NCBI RefSeq assembly: GCF_024199925.1
Contig: NZ_JANADR010000001.1
Location: 62,001 to 126,000, forward strand
Direction: 5' to 3'
DNA length: 64,000 nucleotides
From: Bradyrhizobium sp. CCGUVB1N3
Lineage (GTDB): Bacteria; Pseudomonadota; Alphaproteobacteria; Rhizobiales; Xanthobacteraceae
Both the position numbers and the translations under genes were made by a program. Below are positions 46,810-55,945 of this stretch, one piece after another. The notes beneath the pieces are model-generated. The model was not told the origin of the DNA. It ran no database searches and saw nothing but the letters and a program-made list of their open reading frames with translations. Within the stretch, counting starts at the first letter, position 1; every line of letters starts with the position of its first letter.

Positions 46810-47949
46810 TCAGGAGCGGTCGGCGGCCGGGTGACCCTCGATCCAGGTTTCGAGCACACGCAAATCGTCGTCGAGATGCACGAGGCTCGCCAGATATCCG
46901 GGTGCGATGCGGCCGAGCTCCGTCTCGCGCCGCAGAAACGTCGCCGGAACGCGCGACGCCATTGCGAGGGCATCGGTGAGATCGAGCTGCGCCACCTTGA
47001 CGGCGTAGCGTACGGCTTCGTCCATGGTAAGAGCCGAACCCGCGAGCGTTCCATCCTCGAGCCGCAGGCAGCCATCTATGCGGGTCACGCGGCGCCCCTG
47101 TAGATCGAACTGATCGGGCCCGCCGGCGGCCGGTGGCATCGCGTCGCTAATCAGCATGAAACGGTCGTGCCGCTTGGCGGCGAAGGCGATACGCAAGTTC
47201 GCCTCGTGCACATGATGACCGTCCGCGATGATTCCAACGAAAGCCTCGTCGAGATCGAGCGCTGCGCCAACCATGCCTGGCTCGCGCCCGGCGGGCGCAC
47301 TCATTGCATTGAATAGATGGGTGAACGCCTGTGCACCGGCTTTGACGGCCGCGCACGCCTCCGCGTAGCTTGCATCGGAGTGGCCGAGCGAGATGAGCAC
47401 GCCATGCCGCGCGAGTTCGGCAATGCTCTCCGCGCGGACCCGATTGGGCGCGAGCGTCAGCATGACGGCGCCGCATTGCGCCTCGACGATCGTCGCGACG
47501 TCGCCGGGTTCGAGGTTGCGGATGTATCCGAGCTCATGCGCGCCCTTGCGAACCGGATCCAGGAAGGGTCCTTCCAGATGGATGCCGAGTGTCGCAGGCG
47601 TCAGGTGCCGCGCCTCGCGCGTGGCGGCGATTGCGGCGGCCATCACCTGCGGCGTGTCGGTCACCAGCGTCGGCAGCAGCCCGACGGTGCCGTGTTTGCG
47701 ATGCGCCGCGGCGATGCGGGCGATGCCTTCGGGTGTCGGGTCTTCGTTGAACAAAACGCCGCCGCCGCCATTGACCTGCACATCGATATAGCCGGGCGCG
47801 AGCAGGCCGCCGCCGAGATCGCGCAACTCGCCGTGAGGTCTCTCGGAGTGTGGGACGATTGCTGCGATGCGCCCGCCTTCGACGACGACTGCGTGGTCGT
47901 CGAGAAAACGCTCGCCATCAAAAATCCGCGCGCCGGACAGAAGGGTCAT
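46810..47949 (-). CDS. nagA: N-acetylglucosamine-6-phosphate deacetylase
   Basis: A 379-residue amidohydrolase-superfamily enzyme that removes acetate from GlcNAc-6-phosphate. Motifs are HLEGPFLDPVRKGAH (metal-binding Glu), GHSDASY, THLFNAMS and ISDAMPPA (catalytic Asp). ATG 47949 overlaps the deaminase stop by one base; a TTG just upstream is less likely. It is followed by the Gfo/Idh/MocA gene. Confidence 0.93.
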   Translation of the reverse strand: MTLLSGARIFDGERFLDDHAVVVEGGRIAAIVPHSERPHGELRDLGGGLLAPGYIDVQVNGGGGVLFNEDPTPEGIARIAAAHRKHGTVGLLPTLVTDTPQVMAAAIAATREARHLTPATLGIHLEGPFLDPVRKGAHELGYIRNLEPGDVATIVEAQCGAVMLTLAPNRVRAESIAELARHGVLISLGHSDASYAEACAAVKAGAQAFTHLFNAMSAPAGREPGMVGAALDLDEAFVGIIADGHHVHEANLRIAFAAKRHDRFMLISDAMPPAAGGPDQFDLQGRRVTRIDGCLRLEDGTLAGSALTMDEAVRYAVKVAQLDLTDALAMASRVPATFLRRETELGRIAPGYLASLVHLDDDLRVLETWIEGHPAADRS

Positions 47950-48974
47950 CAAACGGTCTCCGTCACCTTGCGCAGATTGCGCGGGCGGTCGGGATCGCGC
48001 CCGAGCCGGAGCGCAAGCGCCTCGGCAAGGCGGTAGAAGCGGTGGATCATGACGATGGGCTCCAACAGCGTCGCCTCGACTCTTGCCGTCGCGAGACGAT
48101 CCGCCTCATCAACGCCGCCCGCTTCGATTGTAATCGCCGTCGCGCCGGCATTGGTCAGCGCCGTGAGCGTCGGCAGCATGCCTTCGCGCGCTGCGTCGGA
48201 CGGCAGGAAGGCGATGACGGGAAAGCCCGAGGCCACAAGCTCGGCCGGGCCGTGCAGTACCTCCGCCGCGGAGTAGGCCTCGGCGTGAATCGCGCAGGTT
48301 TCCTTGAGCTTCAGCGCCGCCTCCGCGGCGGTGGCAAGCGTCGCGCCGCGGCCGAGCACGAAGGCGCTCCGGGCATTTGCAAGTCCCTCCAGCATCGCCG
48401 CGGGCGGCGGCGCCGCTTGCCCGCGCAGAACGTTTGGCAGGCCGGCGAGGGCGGCTGCGAGCTGCCGATCCTCGCGCCAGGCTGCGACGAGGCTCGCGCC
48501 CGCGACGAGACCTGCAACCATCGATTTGGTCGCTGCGACGGAACGTTCCGTGCCGGCGCACAACGGCAGCAGCACTTCGGCCTCTTGCGCGAGCGGCGAG
48601 GCCACGTCGTTTACCAGTGCGACGGCCAGCGCACCGCCGCGTCGTGCGGCGCGCTGCATCTCGACGATGTCGGGACTGCGTCCCGATTGCGAGATCGCGA
48701 CGGACACGCCCCCTTCGAGCCGCATCGGCGTACGATAAAGCGTCGCGATGGAGGGGCCGATTGAGGCACAAGGCACCCCCGAAACAATCTCGACGAGGTA
48801 TTTCAGATAGAGCGCGCAGCAATCCGACGAGCCGCGGGCGATGGTCGCGACGAGCGGCGGATCGAGGGCGCGCAGACGCGTCCCAAGTCCGGCGAGCCGT
48901 TCTGCATCCTGGTCAAGCTGGCGCTCGACCGCATCGGCTGCCTCGCCGATCTCCTGAAGCATGTGGGTCGTCAT
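47949..48974 (-). CDS. SIS-domain glucosamine-6-phosphate deaminase (NagB-II type)
   Basis: A 341-residue double-SIS protein resembling the isomerase half of GlmS, without the glutaminase domain. Such NagB-II proteins deaminate glucosamine-6-phosphate to fructose-6-phosphate. Motifs are ARGSSDCCALYLKYL, ISQSGRSPDIVEM, CAGTERSVAATKSMVAG and EAYSAAEVLHGP. It starts inside the GntR stop (TGATG) and overlaps nagA by one base, so it is tightly coupled with both. Confidence 0.9.
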   Translation of the reverse strand: MTTHMLQEIGEAADAVERQLDQDAERLAGLGTRLRALDPPLVATIARGSSDCCALYLKYLVEIVSGVPCASIGPSIATLYRTPMRLEGGVSVAISQSGRSPDIVEMQRAARRGGALAVALVNDVASPLAQEAEVLLPLCAGTERSVAATKSMVAGLVAGASLVAAWREDRQLAAALAGLPNVLRGQAAPPPAAMLEGLANARSAFVLGRGATLATAAEAALKLKETCAIHAEAYSAAEVLHGPAELVASGFPVIAFLPSDAAREGMLPTLTALTNAGATAITIEAGGVDEADRLATARVEATLLEPIVMIHRFYRLAEALALRLGRDPDRPRNLRKVTETV

Positions 48975-49726
48975 CGGTGCGCCTTTCGGGTCGGTGGCGA
49001 CAGCGTGAGTTCGGAGACGAAATCATAGGCGTCGGCGCGGTACCAGGATTTCGTGAACTCGACGCAGGATCCGTCGGCGAGATAGGCGATACGCTGGATA
49101 TAAAGCGCCGGGCTGTCCGGTGCGACGCCGAGCAGTTCCGCATCCGCATGATCGACGAGGGTCGCACGCAAGCGCTGCAGGCCGCGGGCGGGCTTGAAGC
49201 CTCGCGCGGAGAGCGCCTCGTAAAGCGAGCCGCCGACCGAATCCTGTTCCGGCAGATAGCGTATCGGTACGGCGGCACGCTCGATCGCCATGGGCGAGCC
49301 GTCGGCCAGGCGCAGGCGGCCGAGCCGGAACACGCGTTCGTTCGGCCGTACGCCAAGCATCATGGCCTCTTCCGGCGTCGGCAGGAACACACCGCGCTCA
49401 AGCTCGCGCGAGCTCGCCTCCAATCCGCGCAGCCGCATGTCTTCCGTGAAACTCGTCAGGCGCGACGAAGGCTGTTCGACGCGCGGGGTTGCGCGATGGA
49501 TGAAGGTACCGGCACCATGTCGGTGAAACAGCACTCCTTCAGCGATCAGATCGGCAATCGCCTTGCGCAGCGTGGTGCGCGATACGTCGAGCAGCTCGCA
49601 CAACACGCGCTCGGCCGGAAGCAATTGCGTCTCCGCGAAGCGTCCGGTCTCGATCTCGCGCCGAAGCGCGTCGACCACGGCGCGATAGAGCTTCTGGCCG
49701 GGCGCGGTTTCTACCGTCAAGGACAT
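48971..49726 (-). CDS. GntR family regulator (HutC/NagR-like)
   Basis: A 251-residue regulator. The N-terminal winged helix is LYRAVVDALRREIETGRF with LLPAERVLCELLDVSRTTLRKAIADL, then a UTRA effector domain (LEASSRELERGVFLP). This is the HutC/NagR type that binds phosphorylated amino sugars. It overlaps the kinase gene by 10 bases and the deaminase by four, and probably represses the nag genes through the half-site cluster at 50623-50683. Confidence 0.92.
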   Translation of the reverse strand: MSLTVETAPGQKLYRAVVDALRREIETGRFAETQLLPAERVLCELLDVSRTTLRKAIADLIAEGVLFHRHGAGTFIHRATPRVEQPSSRLTSFTEDMRLRGLEASSRELERGVFLPTPEEAMMLGVRPNERVFRLGRLRLADGSPMAIERAAVPIRYLPEQDSVGGSLYEALSARGFKPARGLQRLRATLVDHADAELLGVAPDSPALYIQRIAYLADGSCVEFTKSWYRADAYDFVSELTLSPPTRKAHR

Positions 49727-50595
49727 GCGGCGTCCTCCGCGAGCGTTCCGCCGGCGAGCAGGATTGCGCCGTCGACTGCGTCGCGCCGCGGCGGGGCGAG
49801 GCGCTTGGCCACATCAGGCGGCAAGAAGGGGCGCAAGGGCTCACCGAAGCCGCCGGCGAGCGCTATGCGCTCGGCGCCAAGCGCATTCAGCGCGTTCGCC
49901 AGCGCCGCTATCGCGCTGGCTGCTTCACCGACAATTTCGCGCGCGCGCATATCTCCGGACCTGGCGACGTCCAGGATCTGGGGTGCGAAGGCGCCGTAGT
50001 CTCTGGGTCTCGCGTCCGCTGCCCAGCGGCTCATCCGCAATGGATCGTCATCGAAATGGCGCCCGAGCGCTCGCGCTAGGCCGCTCATCGGCTCGAGGCC
50101 ATCGATCGCACGCAGCGTCGCGCGCAACGCCGACTCGCCGAGGCGTGCGGCAGATCCGTCGTCGCCGAGCCAGAAACCGCGTCCGCCGATGATAGTCGTC
50201 CGAGCTCCCACGCGAGCGATGCCTGCCGAGCCCGTGCCCGCGATGATCAGGCCGCCGTCGCCGAGGCCATTGGCGCCGACGCAGGCGGCGACAGCATCAT
50301 TGACAGCGACAATACGCGCAAAGCCGGGCAGGGCGGCGGCGACGCGCTCTGCTTCCTTGTCGTCCGAAAGCCCGGCAAGGCTAAGGCCGACTGCGATCTC
50401 CTGCCTTGGCGCGCCGTCGGCGATCGCGGACTCGATCGTTTCACGGACGACCCGCATGGCCTCGTCGAAATCGAGATAGATGTTCGAAGCCGGCCCGAGG
50501 CCGCGCCCGAGCTCGCGGCCCGACGAATCCCGCAGTCTCGCGCGGCAACGGGTCGCGCCGCCGTCCACACCGAGGAAAAACTGGGCCGTCGCCAA
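49717..50595 (-). CDS. BadF/BadG-type N-acetylglucosamine (MurNAc/GlcNAc) kinase
   Basis: A 292-residue sugar kinase of the BadF/BadG/BcrA/BcrD ATPase family. Motifs are the N-terminal LGVDGGATRCRAR (phosphate-1), NDAVAACVGAN (catalytic Asp), GTGSAGIARV (phosphate-2) and LAGGFGEPL (adenosine). Known relatives (MurK) phosphorylate MurNAc and GlcNAc. The start is TTG 50595, supported by AGGAG five to six bases upstream on the minus strand. It is the first gene of the operon, divergent from the MurQ-like gene. Confidence 0.85.
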   Translation of the reverse strand: MATAQFFLGVDGGATRCRARLRDSSGRELGRGLGPASNIYLDFDEAMRVVRETIESAIADGAPRQEIAVGLSLAGLSDDKEAERVAAALPGFARIVAVNDAVAACVGANGLGDGGLIIAGTGSAGIARVGARTTIIGGRGFWLGDDGSAARLGESALRATLRAIDGLEPMSGLARALGRHFDDDPLRMSRWAADARPRDYGAFAPQILDVARSGDMRAREIVGEAASAIAALANALNALGAERIALAGGFGEPLRPFLPPDVAKRLAPPRRDAVDGAILLAGGTLAEDAACP

Positions 50596-50622
50596 GGGGG
50601 CTCCTAAAAAATTTCTTAACGC

Positions 50623-50683
50623 CTCTAGACAAGTGGTATGTCATATGGATAAAACAAATACAAGAGGTATCTACCATTGGTAT
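50623..50683. promoter_or_regulatory. Cluster of TGGTA-type half-sites, candidate GntR operators
   Basis: The divergent gap holds CTCTAGAC (50623-50630), whose reverse GTCTAGAG is 7 of 8 to the HutC/NagR-like GTMTAKAC. It also has TGGTAT (50634-50639), the dyad GGTATCTACC (50666-50675) and the overlapping dyad TACCA-T-TGGTA (50672-50682). The last two lie immediately before the MurQ-like start at 50689. A GntR gene is in the divergent operon. This is by-eye motif matching only. Confidence 0.45.
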
Positions 50684-50688
50684 TCACG

Positions 50689-51639
50689 ATGTCGGTACTG
50701 CCGAGCTCAGAGACAGACGGGGAGGGGTGGCGCGACGCCGGCGGTGTCGTGATGATCGATGAGGCGATGTTCGCGGAGGCGATGCTCGCATCCTACCGCC
50801 GAGCGATTGCTTCGGTCGCGGCTGCCTCCGCCGACATCCGCGCCGCCGCGCTTCGCCTCGCCGCGATCTGGCGGGCAGGCGGGCGTCTGGTCTATGCGGG
50901 TGCGGGCTCCTCCGGTCTTGCTGCGGCCGAAGATGCAGCCGAGCTTCCCGGAACGTTCGGCCTCGACGAGAGCCGCATCGCAATTGTCCTGCCGGGCGGG
51001 ACCGCCGAGCCGTTCCGCATCGATGGGGCCGCGGAGGACGATGCCGCAGCCGGTGAGCGGGCCATGACCGGGCTCGGTGACCTCTCTCGTGATGCCGTGA
51101 TCGTCGTATCGGCGAGCGGCTCGACGCCGTTCACAGTCGCGGTCGCCGCAGAGGCGCGCCGCCGCGGCGCCTTCGTGGTCGGCATCGCGCATCGCCCGGG
51201 TTCGCCCTTGCTCGTTGGTGCCGACGCGTCGATCTTGCTCGAGAGCGGGGAGGAGGCGCTGCGCGGCTCGACACGACTCGCGGCCGGAGCTGCGCAAAAG
51301 GCCGCGCTCGGCATGCTCTCATCGTTGATGGGATTCGAGCTTGGTCACATTCATCAGGGGCTGATGGTCAATTTGAAGGCCGATAATGCGAAATTGCGCG
51401 AACGCGCGCGCGGGATCGTCGCAACAATCGCCGGCGTCAGCGATGCCAAAGCGGAAACGGCGCTGCGCGAGGCCGGCGGCGAGGTCAAGCCGGCAATCCT
51501 GATTGCCTGCGGTATCGTCAGCATGAGTGAAGCCGTGACGAGGCTCGCTGCTGCCGAAGGCCGGATAGACGACGCGTTGCGCGGCGCACGCGCAAGAGCC
51601 AACGGGATCAAGGGCGAAGGCCCGAACAAGGGAGCGTAG
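50689..51639 (+). CDS. murQ: MurQ-like N-acetylmuramic acid 6-phosphate etherase
   Basis: A 316-residue SIS-domain etherase that splits MurNAc-6-phosphate into GlcNAc-6-phosphate and D-lactate. The motif YAGAGSSGLAAAEDAAELPGTFG matches the MurQ substrate loop with its catalytic-position Glu, and the later RIDGAAEDDAAAG keeps the second acidic region. SIS blocks IVVSASGSTPFTV and GSTRLAAGAAQKAALGMLS are also typical. ATG 50689 preserves the N-terminal helix block; an ATG at 50752 is possible. It is divergent from the BadF kinase and one base before the importer binding protein, so it likely feeds NagA. Confidence 0.87.
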   Translation: MSVLPSSETDGEGWRDAGGVVMIDEAMFAEAMLASYRRAIASVAAASADIRAAALRLAAIWRAGGRLVYAGAGSSGLAAAEDAAELPGTFGLDESRIAIVLPGGTAEPFRIDGAAEDDAAAGERAMTGLGDLSRDAVIVVSASGSTPFTVAVAAEARRRGAFVVGIAHRPGSPLLVGADASILLESGEEALRGSTRLAAGAAQKAALGMLSSLMGFELGHIHQGLMVNLKADNAKLRERARGIVATIAGVSDAKAETALREAGGEVKPAILIACGIVSMSEAVTRLAAAEGRIDDALRGARARANGIKGEGPNKGA

Positions 51640-51640
51640 C

Positions 51641-52903
51641 ATGAGACGGACATTCAAGGCTGCAATGGGAGCTGAGGTTGCCGCGTTGGCGTTGCTTGCG
51701 GGGCTTGCGTCGGCCCAGGCAGGTTCGCTGAAGATCGAGAGCTGGCGCAATGACGACGCCGACATCTGGAACGCGAAGATCATTCCTGCCTTCAACAAGC
51801 AATATCCCGACATTAAGATCGAATTCGCGCCTTCGGCACCCAAGGAATACAACGCCGCCCTCAACGCGCGGCTCGATGGCGGCACCGCCGGCGATCTCAT
51901 CACGTGCCGTCCATTCGACGCCTCGCTCGCGCTCTATCAGAAGCATCAGCTCGACGGGGTCGACGGCCTCAAGGGCATGGATAATTTCTCTGATGTCGCA
52001 AAGGCCGCATGGCAAACGGACGACGGCAAAACCACCTTCTGCGTTCCGATCGCCTCCGTCATCGCCGGGTTCATCTACAACAAGGAAGCCTTCGCCAAGG
52101 TCGGCGTGTCCGAGCCGAAGACGCTCGAGGAATTCCATGCCGTACTCGAGAAGCTGAAAAAGGACGGGGCCTATGTCCCGCTGGTGATGGGCACGGCTGA
52201 CCAATGGGAGGCCGCGACTATGGGCTTCCAGAACGTCGGTCCCGATTATTGGAAGGGCGAGGCCGGTCGCGCCAATCTGATTGCCGGCAAGGAGAAGCTC
52301 ACCGACCCACAATACGTCGCGGCCTTCAAGGAGATCGCCAGCTGGGCGCCGTATCTCGGATCGGGCTTCCAGGCGCAGACCTACGCCGACAGTCAGAACC
52401 TGTTCTCGCTCGGCAAGGGCGCAATCTATGCGGCTGGCTCGTGGGATATCTCGACGTTCCGCGGCCAGGCGAAATTCGCCATGGGTGCATTCCCGCCACC
52501 GCAGCCGGCCGGCACGACGGATTGCTATATCTCCGACCACACCGACATCGCGATGGGCGTCAACGCAGCGTCGAAGAACAAGGAAGACGCGAAGAAGTTC
52601 CTGGAATGGCTGACGACGCCGGAATTCGCAACGATCTACGCCAACGCGCTTCCCGGCTTCTTCCCCCTCGCCAAGACTCCGGTGAAGGTCGACGACGACG
52701 TCGCGGCGACGATGGTTGGGTGGCGCCAGACCTGCAAGTCGACGATCCGCAACTCGTATCAGATCTTGTCGCGCGGTACGCCGAATCTCGAAAACGAGCT
52801 TTGGAACGTGTCGGCGCAGGTCGTCAACGGCAAGCTGACGCCTGATGCCGCCGGCAAGCAACTGCAGGACGGCCTCGACAAGTGGTACAAGCCCGCTAAG
52901 TGA
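51641..52903 (+). CDS. Sugar ABC transporter substrate-binding protein (CUT1), amino-sugar locus
   Basis: A 420-residue periplasmic binding protein with Sec signal (VAALALLAGLASAQA). The mature protein begins GSLKIESWRNDDADIWNAKI. Family 1 ligand-binding features include KEYNAALNARLDGGTAGDL. It starts one base after the MurQ-like stop. With the permeases and ATPase that follow, it is the likely importer of GlcNAc, MurNAc or a disaccharide. A repeat hairpin separates it from the permeases. Confidence 0.92.
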   Translation: MRRTFKAAMGAEVAALALLAGLASAQAGSLKIESWRNDDADIWNAKIIPAFNKQYPDIKIEFAPSAPKEYNAALNARLDGGTAGDLITCRPFDASLALYQKHQLDGVDGLKGMDNFSDVAKAAWQTDDGKTTFCVPIASVIAGFIYNKEAFAKVGVSEPKTLEEFHAVLEKLKKDGAYVPLVMGTADQWEAATMGFQNVGPDYWKGEAGRANLIAGKEKLTDPQYVAAFKEIASWAPYLGSGFQAQTYADSQNLFSLGKGAIYAAGSWDISTFRGQAKFAMGAFPPPQPAGTTDCYISDHTDIAMGVNAASKNKEDAKKFLEWLTTPEFATIYANALPGFFPLAKTPVKVDDDVAATMVGWRQTCKSTIRNSYQILSRGTPNLENELWNVSAQVVNGKLTPDAAGKQLQDGLDKWYKPAK

Positions 52904-52910
52904 CGCCAAA

Positions 52911-52938
52911 CCCTCTCCCCGCTTTTGCGGGGAGAGGG
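52911..52938 (+). repeat. Palindromic CCCTCTCCCCGC hairpin inside the importer operon
   Basis: CCCTCTCCCCGC-TTTT-GCGGGGAGAGGG is a perfect 12-bp stem with a four-base loop, 8 bases after the binding-protein stop. The element resembles a repeated hairpin I know from intergenic regions of Bradyrhizobium-type genomes. It is followed by a degenerate second arm (ACTCCGC ... GCGGAGAGGG, to about 53010). It may stabilise the upstream mRNA or attenuate transcription between the binding-protein and permease genes. Confidence 0.75.
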
Positions 52939-53044
52939 ACTTTCCTCGTACTATTCGATAGTTGCTGCACACTCCGCTAACGCATGGCGCGAGCCTCAAG
53001 CGCGGAGAGGGACGACACGCACGGTAGGTTAATCTCTTTCCATC

Positions 53045-53995
53045 ATGCCCGAATCGGTATCGAACATCACCGCCCAGATGCCTCGCGCAAAACTCGCGGG
53101 CCTTCTGCTGTTCTTTCTCGGACCGGCGGTCGCGATCTACACCCTGTTCTCGATCTATCCGCTCGTCGCGACGATGGCGCTCTCCACCTACACAAGCGAT
53201 CCGTCTGGAGCCCGGTATTTCGTCGGGCTTGCCAACTTCGAAACGCTGCTCGGTGACGCGCTGTGGTCGAAGCCGTTCTGGAACGCTCTCGGCAACAATC
53301 TGATCTTCTTCGCCGTGCACATGTGCGTGCAAAATCCGATCGGTATCGCGCTCGCAGGATTGCTGAGCCTGCCGGGCCTGAGGTTCAAGGGCTTCTACCG
53401 CACCGTCATGTTTCTGCCGACGATGCTTTCGGTTGTCATCGTCGGCTTTTCCTGGAATCTGATCCTTTCCCCGCTCTGGGGCGTAGCTGCCGGCGCTTTG
53501 AAGGCCGTGGGGTTGGGCTCACTGTTTGCTCCCTGGCTGGGGCTCGAATCGAGCGCGCTCGTAACCCTGTCCCTCATTTCCGTCTGGCAATTCGTCGGCA
53601 TCCCGATGATGTTGATCTATGCCGCGCTGCTCAACATCCCCGAAGAGCTGATCGACGCGGCACGTGTCGACGGGCTCGGACACTTCCGCATCTTCTTCCA
53701 CATCAAGCTTCCGCTCGTCCTGCCGACGATCAGCCTGGTCTCGGTCTTGACCTTCGTCGCCAACTTCAACGCTTTCGATCTCATCTATTCGGTCAAGGGC
53801 GCGCTTGCGGGGCCGAATTTCGCGACCGACATTCTCGGCACGTTTTTCTACCGCACATTTTTCGGCAACCAGCTCCAGCTCGGCAATCCGACGATGGGTT
53901 CCGCGGTCGCGACCGTCATGTTCTTCATCATCCTCGTCGGCCTCTGCCTCTATCTCTTCCTCGTGCAGCGGCGCATCCGCCGTTACGCTTTCTGA
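53045..53995 (+). CDS. Sugar ABC transporter permease (CUT1)
   Basis: A 316-residue permease with about six spans, the first at LAGLLLFFLGPAVAIYTLFSIYPL. The EAA loop is LIDAARVDGLGHFRIFFHIKLPLVL. The start ATG 53045 follows a 141-base gap that contains the repeat hairpin. It pairs with the permease at 54008. Confidence 0.9.
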   Translation: MPESVSNITAQMPRAKLAGLLLFFLGPAVAIYTLFSIYPLVATMALSTYTSDPSGARYFVGLANFETLLGDALWSKPFWNALGNNLIFFAVHMCVQNPIGIALAGLLSLPGLRFKGFYRTVMFLPTMLSVVIVGFSWNLILSPLWGVAAGALKAVGLGSLFAPWLGLESSALVTLSLISVWQFVGIPMMLIYAALLNIPEELIDAARVDGLGHFRIFFHIKLPLVLPTISLVSVLTFVANFNAFDLIYSVKGALAGPNFATDILGTFFYRTFFGNQLQLGNPTMGSAVATVMFFIILVGLCLYLFLVQRRIRRYAF

Positions 53996-54007
53996 CGGGG
54001 CGGCGGC

Positions 54008-54841
54008 ATGACGGCGGAGCAGCGTGCAAGGAGCTTCAGTGTTCATCTCGTCCTGATCGCCTACAGCCTGCTTGCGGTCGGCCCAATCCTGCTCGTCGTG
54101 ATGAATTCGTTCAAGGTGCGCAGCGCCATCTTCGGTAGCCCGCTCGCGCTGCCGGACGCCACAACTTTCAGCCTCGTCGGCTATGAGAAGGTTTTCCGCT
54201 CCTCCCATATCCTGACCTACTATTCGAATTCGCTGATCGTGACCCTGGTCAGCATGGCGCTCGTGCTGCTGTTTGGCGCGATGGCGGCATGGGCGTTGAC
54301 CGAATACCGCTTTCGCGGTTCAACGGCGCTCGCACTGTTTCTGTCGATCGGCATCATGGTGCCGATCCGGCTTGGCTCCGTCGCGATCCTCAACATGATG
54401 CGGTCCGCAGGCCTCAACGACACGCTGACGGCCCTGATCCTCGTCTACGTTGCGCAGGGCCTGCCAATGTCGATCTTCATATTGAGCGAGTTCATCCAGC
54501 AGATCCCCAAGGACTTGCGCGACGCCGCGCGCTGCGACGGTGTGCCGGAAACCCGCATCTTTTTCGAGGTGGTCGCGCCGCTCCTGCGCCCGGCTATCGC
54601 GACGGTCGCCGTCTTCACCATCGTGCCGATCTGGAACGACCTCTGGTTTCCGCTGATCCTGACGTCGAGCGACTCGACCCATACCGTCACGCTCGGGGTG
54701 CAGCAGTTTCTTGGCCAGTACATCACCGACTGGAATTCCGTGCTCGCCGCGCTGTCGATGGCGATCCTGCCGGTCGTCATAATCTACGTGGTCCTCTCGC
54801 GCCAACTCATCGCAGGCCTCACCTCCGGCGCAGTCAAATAG
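54008..54841 (+). CDS. Sugar ABC transporter permease (CUT1)
   Basis: A 277-residue permease with about six spans and the N-terminal segment FSVHLVLIAYSLLAVGPILLVV. The EAA loop is LRDAARCDGVPETRIFFEVVAPLL. It starts 12 bases after the first permease and precedes the ATPase gene by nine bases. It forms the second half of the channel. Confidence 0.9.
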   Translation: MTAEQRARSFSVHLVLIAYSLLAVGPILLVVMNSFKVRSAIFGSPLALPDATTFSLVGYEKVFRSSHILTYYSNSLIVTLVSMALVLLFGAMAAWALTEYRFRGSTALALFLSIGIMVPIRLGSVAILNMMRSAGLNDTLTALILVYVAQGLPMSIFILSEFIQQIPKDLRDAARCDGVPETRIFFEVVAPLLRPAIATVAVFTIVPIWNDLWFPLILTSSDSTHTVTLGVQQFLGQYITDWNSVLAALSMAILPVVIIYVVLSRQLIAGLTSGAVK

Positions 54842-54850
54842 GTTGTCAGA

Positions 54851-55942
54851 ATGGCCAATCTGCGCATCGAGCATCTCAACAAGCGCTATGGCGCGACGAC
54901 TGTGCTCAACGACGTCAACCTGAGCATCGAAGACGGTGAATTCGTCGTTCTCGTCGGCCCTTCAGGCTGCGGCAAGTCGACGCTTCTGCGGATGATTGCC
55001 GGCCTTGACGGCGCGTCGGGCGGCGATATCCATATCGCCAGCAAGCTCGTCAATACGCTCGCACCCGCCGAGCGCGGCATCGCGATGGTGTTCCAGTCCT
55101 ACGCGCTCTATCCGCACATGAACGTGCGCAAGAACATGACGTTCGGGCTGAAATTCACAGGGGTGCCGCCGGCCGAACGCGAAAGGCGCGTCGCGGAAGC
55201 GGCCCGAATGCTGCGGCTGGATGAGTTGCTCGAGCGCTATCCGCGCGATCTCTCGGGCGGTCAGCGTCAGCGCGTTGCGATCGGCCGCGCGATCGTGCGC
55301 GAGCCCGCCGTTTTCCTGTTCGACGAACCGCTCTCCAATCTCGATGCGGCCTTGCGCGTCTCGACACGCGTCGAGATCGCTAATTTGCACAGGTTGCTGA
55401 AATCGACGATCGTCTATGTCACGCACGACCAGGTCGAGGCGATGACGCTCGCCGACCGGATCGTCGTGATGAACAAGGGCTGCATCGAGCAGGTCGGCAG
55501 GCCGCTCGATCTTTACTATGCGCCGGCCAATCTGTTCGTTGCCGGCTTCATCGGCTCGCCTGCGATGAATTTCTTCGAAGCCAAGGTTGGCAGTGTCGAG
55601 GGCGGATGCGCGCGCGTGGCCGGGCCCGGCTTTCGCAGCTTCGATTTGCCGGCAACTTCATTGAAGACCGGCGACACGCTGACGGTCGGCGTCCGTCCGG
55701 AGCATCTTGGACGAGGGGAAGACGGTCCCTTCGCGGTGGAAGGCGCCGTCGAACTGGTCGAGCGGCTCGGCGAATCCTCCTTTGCTTATGTGCGCCGCGC
55801 CGACGACAGGCTGTTCGTTGCCGAGGTGCGCGGCAGGCAGACCCCGATGCCGGGCGAACGAGCTACGTTCTTTGCCGCAGCTCGGGACGTGCACGTCTTC
55901 GATGCCGCGGGCCTTCGGGTCTCGACGCAGAACGATGCTTAG
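54851..55942 (+). CDS. Sugar ABC transporter ATP-binding protein (UgpC/MalK-like)
   Basis: A 363-residue ATPase with Walker A GPSGCGKST, signature LSGGQRQR, Walker B FLFDEPLSNLD and H-loop YVTHDQVEA. A C-terminal TOBE-type domain (RPEHLGRGEDG) follows. It is paralogous to the ATPase at 42149. The importer is linked here to amino-sugar genes. A histidine phosphatase gene starts three bases after its stop. Confidence 0.92.
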   Translation: MANLRIEHLNKRYGATTVLNDVNLSIEDGEFVVLVGPSGCGKSTLLRMIAGLDGASGGDIHIASKLVNTLAPAERGIAMVFQSYALYPHMNVRKNMTFGLKFTGVPPAERERRVAEAARMLRLDELLERYPRDLSGGQRQRVAIGRAIVREPAVFLFDEPLSNLDAALRVSTRVEIANLHRLLKSTIVYVTHDQVEAMTLADRIVVMNKGCIEQVGRPLDLYYAPANLFVAGFIGSPAMNFFEAKVGSVEGGCARVAGPGFRSFDLPATSLKTGDTLTVGVRPEHLGRGEDGPFAVEGAVELVERLGESSFAYVRRADDRLFVAEVRGRQTPMPGERATFFAAARDVHVFDAAGLRVSTQNDA

Positions 55943-55945
55943 CTC

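Noticed and set aside
48377..49999. 540-codon plus-strand open reading
   Set aside because: Antisense to the deaminase, GntR and kinase genes; composition is Arg-rich and not protein-like.
51608..53332. 574-codon minus-strand open reading
   Set aside because: Antisense across the binding-protein gene and into the permease gene, also spanning the repeat hairpin; no domain seen.
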